Both the position numbers and the translations under genes were made by a program. The notes below the pieces were generated by a model, which was not told the origin of the DNA, ran no database searches, and saw only the letters and a program-made list of their open reading frames with translations. Positions 17,528 to 25,403 of a DNA stretch of 64,000 nucleotides are shown piece after piece. Where the stretch lies: assembly GCF_001425945.1 (NCBI RefSeq), contig NZ_LMEB01000006.1, positions 344,517 to 408,516 of the forward strand. The letters are read 5' to 3'. The stretch's first letter is position 1. Each line of letters opens with the position of its first letter. The stretch is from Brevundimonas sp. Root1279. GTDB lineage: Bacteria; Pseudomonadota; Alphaproteobacteria; Caulobacterales; Caulobacteraceae.

Positions 17528-17988
17528 GTAGCGGGGCCCTCAGCGGGCCGCCACTCGCCCTTTTCCTTCAGGCGGTCGGCGACTTCGCGCGGCATATAGG
17601 TCTCGTCGTGCTTGGCCAGCACCTGGGTGGCGCGGAAGCTGCGGTCGGGCTGGAAGGCGCCTTGGGCCACGATCCCCTGCCCTTCGCGGAACAGGTCGGG
17701 CAGGTCGCCGCTGTAGGTCACGCGGGTGGTCGCCGCATTGTCGGTGACGGTGAACGCCACGTCCGAGCCGTGGCGCACCACGCTGCCGACCTCGACCAGG
17801 CCGCCCAGGCGGACCACGCGACCCGCCGGAGCCTTGTCGGGCGTGGCCTCCGACGGCGAGAAGAAGAAGGTGACGCTGTCGCGCATGGCGTAGAGCGACA
17901 GGCCCACGGCCAGGGCGAGCACCGGCGCCACGGCGAGCAGGATCCACAGTCGGCGGCGCGCCTTGGGCGACTTCGGCAGCCAGCTCAT
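17524..17988 (-). CDS. ccmE: Haem chaperone CcmE
   Basis: 154 residues. An N-terminal membrane anchor (about 13-34) is followed by an OB-fold periplasmic domain. The covalent haem-binding His is in LAKHDETYMPREV near residue 130, with the following Tyr that helps bind haem. CcmE carries haem from CcmC to CcmF. The start MSWLPKSPKARRRL at 17988 is chosen because its ATGA overlaps the ccmI stop and the basic N-terminus fits a membrane anchor; the in-frame extension upstream is Arg/Pro-rich shadow. Confidence 0.96.
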   Translation of the reverse strand: MSWLPKSPKARRRLWILLAVAPVLALAVGLSLYAMRDSVTFFFSPSEATPDKAPAGRVVRLGGLVEVGSVVRHGSDVAFTVTDNAATTRVTYSGDLPDLFREGQGIVAQGAFQPDRSFRATQVLAKHDETYMPREVADRLKEKGEWRPAEGPAT

Positions 17989-18806
17989 TGCGCACCCCCC
18001 GGCATGCGGGCGACCAGGTCGGCGCGGCGCGGATCGTCGGCGGCCAGCGCAGCGATCAGCGGGGTCCACATTTCGCGCACCGTCGCCGCGTCGCCGCGGG
18101 CGAGGGCGGCCTCACCCAGGAAGTAGCGGGCGCCGAGCTGCTCCGGGTCGCGCTTCAGGGCTTCGCGGAAGGCGGCCTCGGCGTCGCCGTCGACGGCGCC
18201 GTCGCTCATACGGACCAGGCTCTCGCCCAGATGCGACCAGGTGGTGGCGTCGCCGGGTTCGATGGCCAGGACGCGGCGGAAGGCCGAGACGGCCCCGACC
18301 GGATCGCCGGCCATGAAGCGGGCGGCGCCGAGCTGGCGCAGGGCCTCGACGTTGTCAGGCTGCTCCTCGACGACACGGCCGATGACGGCGGCCAGCTGCG
18401 GGGCCTCCAGCATCTCCGGCGGCATCGTCGTCCATTCGTCGACGCGGCCCTCCCACGGCTGATCGGGCAGGCCCACCTGACCGACGACGGCGTAAAGGCC
18501 CAGGGCCGCGGCGACCGTGGCGACGATCCCGCCCAGCACGACCCAGCGGTCACGGCCGCCGGCGCGAACCGGGGCGGAGTCGCGCTGGCCGGCGAGGATG
18601 CGGCGGCCGGCCTCCGCGCGCGCGGCGGTCCAGCCGGCTTCGTCGAGCAGGCCGCGAGCCTTTAGCCGATCCAGCTCGGCCAGTTCAGCGGCCGCGGCGG
18701 CGGCGGGCACAGGCTCGCCCGCATCCACGCCCTTGCGCGCGCCGGTGAGCACGAGCAGGCCCGCGAGGGCGGCGAGCAGCCCCGTCATGATCCAGAAAAC
18801 CGTCAT
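17985..18806 (-). CDS. ccmI: Cytochrome c maturation TPR protein CcmI (CycH)
   Basis: 273 residues. Two membrane segments (about 1-20 and 92-113) bracket a Leu-rich cytosolic loop. The periplasmic C-terminal part carries TPR-like repeats (LRQLGAARFMAGDPVGAVSAF; WSHLGESLVRMSD). CcmI binds apocytochrome c C-termini and feeds them to CcmH/CcmF. It is the first gene of the four-gene ccm operon, beginning 19 bases after the unknown gene at 18826 on the same strand order. Confidence 0.9.
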   Translation of the reverse strand: MTVFWIMTGLLAALAGLLVLTGARKGVDAGEPVPAAAAAAELAELDRLKARGLLDEAGWTAARAEAGRRILAGQRDSAPVRAGGRDRWVVLGGIVATVAAALGLYAVVGQVGLPDQPWEGRVDEWTTMPPEMLEAPQLAAVIGRVVEEQPDNVEALRQLGAARFMAGDPVGAVSAFRRVLAIEPGDATTWSHLGESLVRMSDGAVDGDAEAAFREALKRDPEQLGARYFLGEAALARGDAATVREMWTPLIAALAADDPRRADLVARMPGGAQ

Positions 18807-18825
18807 CGCCGCGCGATGTAGCCGA

Positions 18826-20187
18826 TCAGGCCGCCCGCGACGAGGGGTTGGGGTCCCCGTTCGGGGCGCCGGCGACCGCGGCGCGGCGACGCACCGTCCG
18901 CGCCGCGTCCTTCGCGTCAATCAGATCGAGGCAACGCGCGGCCAGCTCGACGAGGCGCAGGGCGTTGGTCTCGTCCTCGGCCTCGCCGTCGTTGATCATC
19001 GACAGGGCCTGGTCGGCGTAGTCGGCGAGGCGGCCGGTCAGGGACTCGACCAGCTTCTTGCGGTCGGACTCGGCGCCGAAGATCGAGGCCGGGCCGCGCA
19101 CGGCCCCGACCAGCTTGAGCAGGTGGCGCACGGCCTGGACGCTCTCGCCCTGGACCGGCGCGCTGAGCAAGGGCGCCTTGCGGGTCATGCGGCCGACAAT
19201 CTGGACCCGCTCCAGCGGCAGGGCCTTCTCGACCGAGCGGTCGGCGGCGCGCAGGAAGGCGCTGAGCTGGCCCGCGATGGTCGCCCGCCCGTCACGCACC
19301 GACTTGCCCCAGACGCTGAGCGGATTCAGCGTCAGCGTCATGTCGAGCTCGTTGAGCACGTTCGAACACCAGATCAGGTCCTCGATCACCGGATCGACCC
19401 CGGCGTTGTCGTCACCCGGCTTGAAGGCGGCGATGCGCGCCACGCGTGCGTCGACGCCGACGATCAGTCGTTCGACGAAGCCGGCCAGCTCGGAGGCGCT
19501 CAGGAAGCCCTCACGCCCCGATGAGCCGGAGGTCTGGGTGACGATGCGCAGGATCAGCACCGCGTCGTCGAGGTGCGCGAACAGGATCTCCAGCACCCGC
19601 TGGGCGCCGTCGGCGCGCACGGCGGCGCTGTCCTTGAGCAGCAGGCGCAGCTCGGCGATCTGGTCGGCGTCGGGGCGTTTGAGCCAGATCTCGATCGACG
19701 GCAGGCCTCGGCGGGCGATGTGGGCCAGGTCGAGGCAGGCGGCCAGCTCGGCCAGGCCGCGCTCGCGCGCGGCGGCGTCGACCGAGGGCGGCCAGACCTC
19801 GTCCGGGCGGTCGCGAACGGCGGCGGAGGCGGCCAGGCAGATGCGATCGGCGACAGCGGTCTGATCCGGGCCCTTCTTGTCCAGCCGGGGCAGCAGGTGC
19901 GGCTCGCGCGCGGCGGCCAGCTTCCACAGCCGGCGCAGCACCTGCGCGGGGAAGGTGACGCCCTCGACGAAGTCGGCGCGGGGCCGGAACATCGGGATCA
20001 GGGGGGCCAGGACGGTGCGGCGGCGGGCGCGGTCGAGGCTCGCCTCGGCCAGCAGGGCTTTCAGCTCGCCCACCCGCTCGCCCTTGAGCCCGCCGATGGC
20101 CGCCGTCAGGGTTCCGAGCATGGCGTCAGGCGCCTGCTCGATGAGAGCAGTCATGGCGACACGATGGGCGACAGTCAGCCCGGCCAT
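18826..20187 (-). CDS. Conserved hypothetical helical protein upstream of ccmI
   Basis: 453 residues, cytosolic by composition: no signal peptide or membrane span. It is almost entirely amphipathic helix, with regular Leu/Ala spacing and many Arg and Asp, resembling HEAT/TPR-like or scaffold proteins. No catalytic motif is visible. AGAGG lies about 7 bases before the ATG. It is directly upstream of, and co-directional with, the ccm operon, with only 19 bases to ccmI, so it is probably co-transcribed. I do not recognise the family; a link to cytochrome c maturation is possible only by position. Confidence 0.75.
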   Translation of the reverse strand: MAGLTVAHRVAMTALIEQAPDAMLGTLTAAIGGLKGERVGELKALLAEASLDRARRRTVLAPLIPMFRPRADFVEGVTFPAQVLRRLWKLAAAREPHLLPRLDKKGPDQTAVADRICLAASAAVRDRPDEVWPPSVDAAARERGLAELAACLDLAHIARRGLPSIEIWLKRPDADQIAELRLLLKDSAAVRADGAQRVLEILFAHLDDAVLILRIVTQTSGSSGREGFLSASELAGFVERLIVGVDARVARIAAFKPGDDNAGVDPVIEDLIWCSNVLNELDMTLTLNPLSVWGKSVRDGRATIAGQLSAFLRAADRSVEKALPLERVQIVGRMTRKAPLLSAPVQGESVQAVRHLLKLVGAVRGPASIFGAESDRKKLVESLTGRLADYADQALSMINDGEAEDETNALRLVELAARCLDLIDAKDAARTVRRRAAVAGAPNGDPNPSSRAA

Positions 20188-20270
20188 TCAAAAACCTCTG
20201 GGCCGGCGAAACGGGCCGGACAGGCTATGCTGCCTCAGCTGGGTTAACATCCGCTATCCAAAGACTTTTA

Positions 20271-21749
20271 TCAGATCTCGGCGGTCGGCAGCTCGAGCAC
20301 GGCCTTGAGCCCGCCCAGTTCGCTGTCGGCCAGGGAGACCCGGCCGCCGTACGCGCGGGTCAGCTCGACCACAATGGACAGGCCCAGACCCGATCCGGGC
20401 GTGCTTTCGTCCATCCGGGCGCCGCGCTCCAGGGCGGCCTCGCGCAGTTCCTCGGCCAGGCCGGGACCGTCGTCCTCGACCACCACCACCATCTGGCCCA
20501 GCCCCGTCGCACCGGCGGAGACGCGGACGCGCCGCCTGGCCCATTTGCAGGCGTTCTCCATCAAATTGCCGAGGATCTCCTGCAGGTCCTGCCGCTCGCC
20601 GCGGAAACCGAGATCGTCGGGCGCGCGCCAGTCGATCTCGACGCCCTTGGACTCGAAGACCCGCTCCAGCATCACCGCCATCTCGTCGATGACCTCGGGC
20701 ATGGAGGTGCGCTCTCCCAGCAGCTGGGCGCGGGCGGCGGCGCGGGCGCGGCGCAGGTGGTGATCGACCTGGGCCTTCATCACCTCGGTCTGTTTGCGCA
20801 CGGCGTCGGGCAGCGGTCCCTTCTGGGTCCCGGCCTCGGCCAGCATGACCGACAGCGGCGTCTTCAGCGCGTGGGCGAGGTTGCCGACATGGGTGCGCTG
20901 GCGCTCGACGGTCTCCTGGTTGTGGTCCAGCAGGCGGTTGACCTGCTCGGCCAGGGGCCGGATTTCGAGCGGATAGACGCCGGCGATGCGGGCCGCCTTG
21001 CCCTTGCGGACATCGGCGATCTCATTGCGCAGGCCGTAGAGAGGCCGCAGGCCGATCTGCACCTGCAGGAAGACCGCGATGACCAGGCCCAGGCCGAGGA
21101 TCAGCAGGGCCGTCCAGGTGAAGGTGGCGAACTGGCGGGTGTCGGCGTCGATGTTGGACCGGTCCAGCCCAGCCAGGAAGACCAGCGGCTCCGCCCGGCC
21201 AGGCAGGTGTTTCATGCTGGCGGCGACGCGCAACGGCTTGCCGAGCGGCCCTTCGCCGTTCGGACGCAGTCCGTCGAGGTCGTTGTAGCTGATCGTCTCG
21301 CCCAAGGCGTCGCGGAGACGGCCCGGCAGGTCGTTCGGAATGGTCAGGTTCTCGCTCGCAAGCGAGGGCGAGCGGACCAGCACGCGCAGGCTTCCGTCCG
21401 GCCGCGGCTCGGCCACCGCCCAGTATTTGCCCGACAGCGGACGCAGGGTCCGGGCGTCCTTGATCTCGGCGACGGTGACGCCGTCGGGTCCGGCGTTGGT
21501 GGCGATGACCACCTCGTCGATGGTGTCGGCCAGGACGTTGCCGAGCCGTCTCAGGGCGGTTTCCTGGTACTGGGTGGTCAGCGCCCAGCCGGTCAGGACC
21601 AGGGCCACGATGATCCACGCCGAGGCCAGCCAGATCAGACGGCGCGTCAGGCTGCGGCCCGGACGGCCGAACCAGCGGCCCCAGGTGCGCGGCTCGTCGT
21701 TCGCCGCCGCCGGCTCCAGTTCGGAAACGCCCCCCGCCGGCTCGGTCAC
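20271..21749 (-). CDS. PhoQ-like sensor histidine kinase
   Basis: 492 residues. TM1 is about 36-57, a periplasmic sensor spans 58-208, TM2 is about 209-231, then a HAMP-like linker and the DHp domain with His293 in NLAHALKTPLS. The HATPase has NLMENACKWARR (N box), EDDGPGLAEE and GSGLGLSIVVEL. The LAHALKTPLS form of the H box is typical of the PhoQ-type kinases. The periplasmic sensor contains RPDGS and RPNGEG acidic/basic patches but no clear metal cluster. Its ATG overlaps the response regulator stop (ATGA). It probably acts with the regulator at 21746 on the adjacent GTTCAG boxes. Confidence 0.92.
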   Translation of the reverse strand: MTEPAGGVSELEPAAANDEPRTWGRWFGRPGRSLTRRLIWLASAWIIVALVLTGWALTTQYQETALRRLGNVLADTIDEVVIATNAGPDGVTVAEIKDARTLRPLSGKYWAVAEPRPDGSLRVLVRSPSLASENLTIPNDLPGRLRDALGETISYNDLDGLRPNGEGPLGKPLRVAASMKHLPGRAEPLVFLAGLDRSNIDADTRQFATFTWTALLILGLGLVIAVFLQVQIGLRPLYGLRNEIADVRKGKAARIAGVYPLEIRPLAEQVNRLLDHNQETVERQRTHVGNLAHALKTPLSVMLAEAGTQKGPLPDAVRKQTEVMKAQVDHHLRRARAAARAQLLGERTSMPEVIDEMAVMLERVFESKGVEIDWRAPDDLGFRGERQDLQEILGNLMENACKWARRRVRVSAGATGLGQMVVVVEDDGPGLAEELREAALERGARMDESTPGSGLGLSIVVELTRAYGGRVSLADSELGGLKAVLELPTAEI

Positions 21750-22426
21750 GCCGCCTGGGACTCCCCGGCCAGCGGCGTCAGCCGATAGCCCAGGCCCCGC
21801 ACGGTTTCGATCCGGTCAGGGCCGATCTTCTTGCGCAGGCGGCCGACGAAGACCTCGATGGTGTTGGAGTCGCGGTCGAAGTCCTGGTCGTACAGGTGCT
21901 CGACCAGCTCGGTCCGGCTGATCACCCGGCCCTGGTGCATCATCAGATAGTGCAGCAGGCGGTATTCCAGCGAGGTCAGGCGCAGGGGCTCTCCGTTGAC
22001 GTTGGCGCGCGCCGCACGGGGATCGAGGCGCAGTCCGCCGCACGACAGCGTGGCCGAGGCGATGCCGGCCGAGCGGCGCAGCAGGGCGCGCAGGCGGGCC
22101 AGCAGCTCTTCGGTGTGGAAGGGCTTGGTCAGATAGTCGTCGGCGCCCGCGTCGAAGCCCGAGACCTTGTCCGACCAGGCCCCGCGGGCGGTCAGGATCA
22201 GAACGGGCGTGGTCTTGCCGTCACGGCGCCAGCGCTCAAGCACCGAGACGCCGTCGATCTTGGGCAGGCCCAGATCGAGCACGATGACGTCATAGGGCTC
22301 GTTGTCGCCGAGGTAGTGCGCCTCCTCGCCGTCGGCGGCGTGGTCGACGGCATAGCCGGCGTCGCCCAGCGCGCCCTTCAGCTGGCGGGACAGGTCCGCA
22401 TCATCCTCGACAAGCAATACGCGCAT
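21746..22426 (-). CDS. PhoP-like OmpR-family response regulator
   Basis: 226 residues. The receiver domain has acidic pair ED at 8-9 and phospho-acceptor Asp51 in IVLDLGLPKIDG, with Lys in YLTKPFHTEE. The C-terminal winged helix ends DRDSNTIEVFVGRLRKKIG and TVRGLGYRLTP. The pattern VLERWRRDGKTTPVLILTARG and SRTELVEHLYDQDFDRDSN is characteristic of PhoP/QseB-type regulators. Its start codon abuts the stop of the secreted-protein gene at 22427 with no gap. Candidate operators are the direct repeats at 22859-22875 and 22993-23009. Confidence 0.93.
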   Translation of the reverse strand: MRVLLVEDDADLSRQLKGALGDAGYAVDHAADGEEAHYLGDNEPYDVIVLDLGLPKIDGVSVLERWRRDGKTTPVLILTARGAWSDKVSGFDAGADDYLTKPFHTEELLARLRALLRRSAGIASATLSCGGLRLDPRAARANVNGEPLRLTSLEYRLLHYLMMHQGRVISRTELVEHLYDQDFDRDSNTIEVFVGRLRKKIGPDRIETVRGLGYRLTPLAGESQAA

Positions 22427-22834
22427 TCAGCGTTCTCCAATGACGCGGCCGCGGCCGTCGACCATAATGTCGGCCACCCGGCCGCCGGGATACTCCCAAC
22501 GCACGACAACGCCGTCGCCGCTGTTTCGGGCGCCCAGAAAACGACCGGGACGACCGGCCGAGGCGCGCTGGACGGCCTCGCCCATGTCCACGCGCGGGCG
22601 GTCGTCCTGCGTCTCGCGACGGTCCACGCCTCGGCCGCCCTGCTCCTGCGGCCCGGCTGTACGGGGACGGCCGGCCGAGGGGCGCTGCGAGGCTTCGCCC
22701 CCGCCTGCGCGGGGACGGTCTTGCTGCATCTCGCGACGCGGGCGACCGTCGCGGCCGTCCTGGTCCTGAGCCGCGACCGAGAGGGGCGCAGCTGCGAGGA
22801 CGGCGGCCAGAAGGTATGCGGGCATCCGGTTCAT
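22427..22834 (-). CDS. Small secreted protein, first gene of the PhoP/PhoQ-like operon
   Basis: 135 residues. A signal peptide (about 1-22, ending SVAAQ) is followed by a disordered Arg/Asp/Gln/Gly-rich middle (about 23-95) and a compact C-terminus (GDGVVVRWEYPGGRVADIMV) resembling the half-repeat of PepSY domains. PepSY-like proteins next to PhoP/PhoQ-type systems are common in proteobacteria and may modulate the kinase sensor domain; that role is inferred. The start at 22834 is chosen at the signal peptide; an ATG three codons later is possible. The regulator gene follows with zero spacing. Confidence 0.75.
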   Translation of the reverse strand: MNRMPAYLLAAVLAAAPLSVAAQDQDGRDGRPRREMQQDRPRAGGGEASQRPSAGRPRTAGPQEQGGRGVDRRETQDDRPRVDMGEAVQRASAGRPGRFLGARNSGDGVVVRWEYPGGRVADIMVDGRGRVIGER

Positions 22835-22858
22835 GACGGTCGGTCTAGTCCCCAGGCT

Positions 22859-22875
22859 CTGAACGCGGGCTGAAC
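22859..22875 (-). promoter_or_regulatory. PhoP-like box, GTTCAG-N5-GTTCAG
   Basis: Minus-strand GTTCAG CCGC.. GTTCAG direct repeat with exact 11-bp period, 25-41 bases before the ATG at 22834. The architecture equals that of the known PhoP box (two 6-mers separated by five bases). It fits autoregulation of the PhoP-like operon. Confidence 0.55.
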
Positions 22876-22992
22876 GGCGAGCATAGTCGGATTTCACCGT
22901 CATGCGACGCCCGCCAGCGCATCTCCCTCTTACGCGCGCGAGAGGCGGCATGGATGCGATTTCATCGACATGAACGCAAGCTGCACAGCCTC

Positions 22993-23009
22993 GTTCAGAT
23001 CAGGCTCAG
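22993..23009 (+). promoter_or_regulatory. PhoP-like box, GTTCAG-N5-GCTCAG
   Basis: Plus-strand direct repeat with 11-bp period and one mismatch between halves, 67-83 bases before the ATG at 23076. It shares the intergenic region with the oppositely oriented box at 22859-22875, so one regulator could control both directions. Confidence 0.55.
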
Positions 23010-23075
23010 CCGTGGGGTGGTCTTTTGCAGTCAACGCAGCCGAACCGGCCGCGTCGAACGCGAAGGAAAACGACC

Positions 23076-23462
23076 ATGATGAAGAAAGCCCTCATCCCCG
23101 TCCTGGCCCTCGCCGCGGCTGCCGTCGCGGTCCCGGCCGCGGCCCAGAACTACGATCGCAACGACCGCAACGACCGCTATGAGCGCCAGCACGATCGCGA
23201 CGACTATCGTAACTGGCAGTCGATCAGCCAGCGCAAGTATCAGCTCGATCGCCGGATCGACAACGGCATGCGCAACGGCTCGCTGAGCCGCCGCGAAGCC
23301 GGCCGCCTGAAGACCGAGCTGAACAGCCTGGTCCGTCTGGAGCGCAGCTACCTGCGCGGCGGTCTGACCCGTTGGGAACGGAGCGACCTCGACCGTCGTT
23401 ATGATCGTCTCGCCTATCAGGTGCGATCGGAACGCCGCGACCGCGATGATCGCCGCTACTAA
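23076..23462 (+). CDS. Small secreted helical protein, paralogue of the protein at 1391
   Basis: 128 residues. Signal peptide about 1-23 (ending PAAAQ), then an Asn/Asp/Arg-rich segment (about 24-45) and a two-part helical domain: GSLSRREAGRLKTELN and GGLTRWERSDLDRRYDRLAY. The same pattern is in the protein at 1391-1822, identifying a two-member family. AAGGAAA precedes the start; ATG at 23079 is equally possible. It is divergent from the PhoP/PhoQ-like operon, has a candidate PhoP-like box in front and a good terminator behind, so it is monocistronic and probably a target of that system. Molecular function is unknown. Confidence 0.85.
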   Translation: MMKKALIPVLALAAAAVAVPAAAQNYDRNDRNDRYERQHDRDDYRNWQSISQRKYQLDRRIDNGMRNGSLSRREAGRLKTELNSLVRLERSYLRGGLTRWERSDLDRRYDRLAYQVRSERRDRDDRRY

Positions 23463-23490
23463 GGTTTGACTTTCCTCCCCGAAGGTCCGA

Positions 23491-23526
23491 GGGCGCCGTC
23501 CGAAAGGGCGGCGCCCTTTCCTTTGC
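23491..23526 (+). terminator. Rho-independent terminator
   Basis: A 9-bp perfect stem (AGGGCGCCG at 23491-23499, CGGCGCCCT at 23510-23518) is followed by TTCCTTTG. It lies 28 bases after the stop at 23462, between convergent genes. Confidence 0.8.
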
Positions 23527-23540
23527 GCGCATCCGATGGA

Positions 23541-24350
23541 TCAGAGGCGCAGCCGACTCTCGATCACGGTCACGGCCCGCCCGCGCAGCAACACCCGGTC
23601 GCCGCGGGTCTCGGTCTCGAGGTCGCCCCCGCGGCCCGGGAAGACCTGGCGGAAGCGCACCGTCGATCGGCCCAGCCTGTCGGCGTAGAGCGGTCCCAAA
23701 ATGCAGTGGGCCGAGCCTGTGGCCGGGTCTTCGTCGACGCCGCAGCCGGGGGCGAAGAAGCGGTCCACGACATCGACTGCGTCGGCCGGATCGGCGGCGG
23801 CGCAGACGATCACCTGGCCGAGTTCGCCCGCCTCGCCCTGGATCGCCGCCACGGCCCGCAGGTCGGGCCGCACCGCATGCACAGCGGCCGCATCGGTCAG
23901 CACGGCGACCAGATAGCGCCCGGCCCAGACCTCGACCGGTTCGACGCCCAGGGCCTCGGCCAGGCCGGCGACGGGGCCGGTGCGGCGCGGCGGATCGGCG
24001 GGGAAGTCCATCTCATAGCCGTCGCCCGCCCGCCGCACGATCAGCGGACCGGAGCGGCTGTCGAAGGTCACGGCCCCGGCCTCGAGGCCCAGCTCGGACA
24101 GCAACACATGGGCCGAGCCCAGGGTGGCGTGGCCGCACAGGTCGACCTCCATGCCCGGCGTGAACCAGCGCAGGCCGAAGCGAGCCGGCTCGGCGGTCCT
24201 GAGCAGGAAGGCGGTCTCCGCCTGGTTGTTCTCCTTGGCCAGCGACTGCATCCAGCCGGCGTCGGGCCATTCATCGAACGGCTCGACCACGCAGGCCGGA
24301 TTGCCCATGAAGGGGGCGGATGCGAAGGCGTCGACGGTCCACTGGCGCAT
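23541..24350 (-). CDS. PhzF-family isomerase-like protein
   Basis: 269 residues, usual for the PhzF fold of two hotdog-like halves related to diaminopimelate epimerase. Conserved points are the opening [16 protein letters not shown], the catalytic Glu in [10 protein letters not shown] (about residue 45), [11 protein letters not shown] near 93 and [10 protein letters not shown] near 210. In PhzF the Glu moves a proton in trans-2,3-dihydro-3-hydroxyanthranilate. No other phenazine gene is nearby, so this is a stand-alone family member of unknown substrate. It faces the secreted-protein gene tail to tail across a terminator. Confidence 0.93.
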   Translation of the reverse strand: MRQWTVDAFASAPFMGNPACVVEPFDEWPDAGWMQSLAKENNQAETAFLLRTAEPARFGLRWFTPGMEVDLCGHATLGSAHVLLSELGLEAGAVTFDSRSGPLIVRRAGDGYEMDFPADPPRRTGPVAGLAEALGVEPVEVWAGRYLVAVLTDAAAVHAVRPDLRAVAAIQGEAGELGQVIVCAAADPADAVDVVDRFFAPGCGVDEDPATGSAHCILGPLYADRLGRSTVRFRQVFPGRGGDLETETRGDRVLLRGRAVTVIESRLRL

Positions 24351-24396
24351 GGTTTCGCTGGTACGCTTCCTTGGCCCCGCGCGCTATATCCGACCC

Positions 24397-24828
24397 ATGG
24401 CAGAGCTTCGCACCGAACTGACCGACGACGAGTTGCGCACCGCCTGGCGGTGGATCGCGCAGGAGAGCTACTGGGCCAAGGGCATCTCCTGGCCCCTGTT
24501 CGAGCGCGCCTGCCGCGGCTCCTATTGCTTCGGTCTGGTCGAGGACGGGACGCTCGAGGCCTTCGCCCGCGTGGTCAGCGACGGCGCCACCTTCGCCTGG
24601 CTCTGCGATGTCTTCGTCAGCAAAGACGCCCGGGGCAAGGGCCACGGCAAGGCGCTGATGGACGCCGCGATGGCCGATCCGCGGCTGCAGGACCTGCGCC
24701 GCTGGAGCCTGGCCACCGCGGACGCGCATGGGCTGTACCGCCAGTACGGCTTCGAGCCGGCCAATGCGGCGACGCACATGGAACGGCTTGAGCCGGGCGT
24801 CTATGCGCGGCTGGCCGATCAGGCCTGA
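24397..24828 (+). CDS. GNAT-family N-acetyltransferase
   Basis: 143 residues, a single GNAT fold. The acetyl-CoA-binding loop is in DVFVSKDARGKGHGKALMDA (about 73-92), and the end DAHGLYRQYGFEPA carries the usual Tyr/Gly-Phe motif. The N-terminal WIAQESYWAKGISWPLFERA is typical of the small acetyltransferases found next to PhzF-like genes. The substrate is unknown. The start at 24397 is the first codon after the divergent phzF start region. Its last 10 bases overlap the end of the convergent nucleotidyltransferase-like gene. Confidence 0.9.
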   Translation: MAELRTELTDDELRTAWRWIAQESYWAKGISWPLFERACRGSYCFGLVEDGTLEAFARVVSDGATFAWLCDVFVSKDARGKGHGKALMDAAMADPRLQDLRRWSLATADAHGLYRQYGFEPANAATHMERLEPGVYARLADQA

Positions 24829-25403
24829 GCGGGGTCAACCACCGCCAGCTCCGGCCACCGGCCGAGCGCATTGGTCACCGCCTTGTCCCAGCCCTTGGCC
24901 ACCGGCCGGGTCGGGTTGGGCCGCAGCACCAGGTCGAAGACGTCCTCCAGGCCGAACGGCGCGACGACGCTGATCGAGTCGTCATCCTCCAGCCGCACGC
25001 CGACGGCGAAGGCGGGGGACACGAAGCGCGCCGGAGCCTCGTCGGTATTTGCCAGGGCCGTATAGGGCTCGCCGAACTTGCCCTCGAACCACAGGTGGAC
25101 GCGGGCCTGGTTGCGCATCTCGACCATGTCGCGCAAAGGCGGGTCGAAGGCGGCGGCGACGCGCTTGATGACGACGTCCTCGGCGTCCCAGCTGGTGTCC
25201 GGGTCGAAATAGCCGACGTCGTAGTCGCGGATGCCGTAGCCGGCCGGGCGACCAGTCTGGGCGTTCCAGACGCTCTGGTAGACGGCGCCCGAGAAGACGC
25301 GCCAATCGGGAATGTCCAGCGACCGCAGGGTGGTCATCACCTGCATCAGGCCGGGATCGGCGCGGACGATTTCGGAGAGGCGGGCTTCGAGATCCGCCAT
25401 CAA
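24819..25403 (-). CDS. Nucleotidyltransferase-like protein (DUF925 / NTP_transf_6)
   Basis: 194 residues. It matches the DUF925 group of nucleotidyltransferase-fold proteins: LRSLDIPDWRVFSGAVYQSVWN near the N-terminus, the acidic motif GIRDYDVGYFD (about 71-81), and RNQARVHLWFEGKFG (about 113-127). The DxD pair would bind metal-nucleotide, but the biological substrate of the family is not known. Two ATGs occur in tandem (25403 and 25400). The first overlaps the thiD stop (ATGATG), so it is coupled to thiD translation. Its 3' end overlaps the convergent acetyltransferase gene. Confidence 0.88.
   Translation of the reverse strand: MMADLEARLSEIVRADPGLMQVMTTLRSLDIPDWRVFSGAVYQSVWNAQTGRPAGYGIRDYDVGYFDPDTSWDAEDVVIKRVAAAFDPPLRDMVEMRNQARVHLWFEGKFGEPYTALANTDEAPARFVSPAFAVGVRLEDDDSISVVAPFGLEDVFDLVLRPNPTRPVAKGWDKAVTNALGRWPELAVVDPAQA

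Noticed and set aside
16019..17599. 526-codon plus-strand frame opposite ccmF
   Set aside because: Composition is Gln/Gly/Arg/Glu repeat-like with no domain, and the minus-strand CcmF reading is unmistakable.
24271..24777. 168-codon minus-strand frame opposite the GNAT gene
   Set aside because: The plus-strand frame carries the acetyl-CoA loop motif; the minus frame has none.
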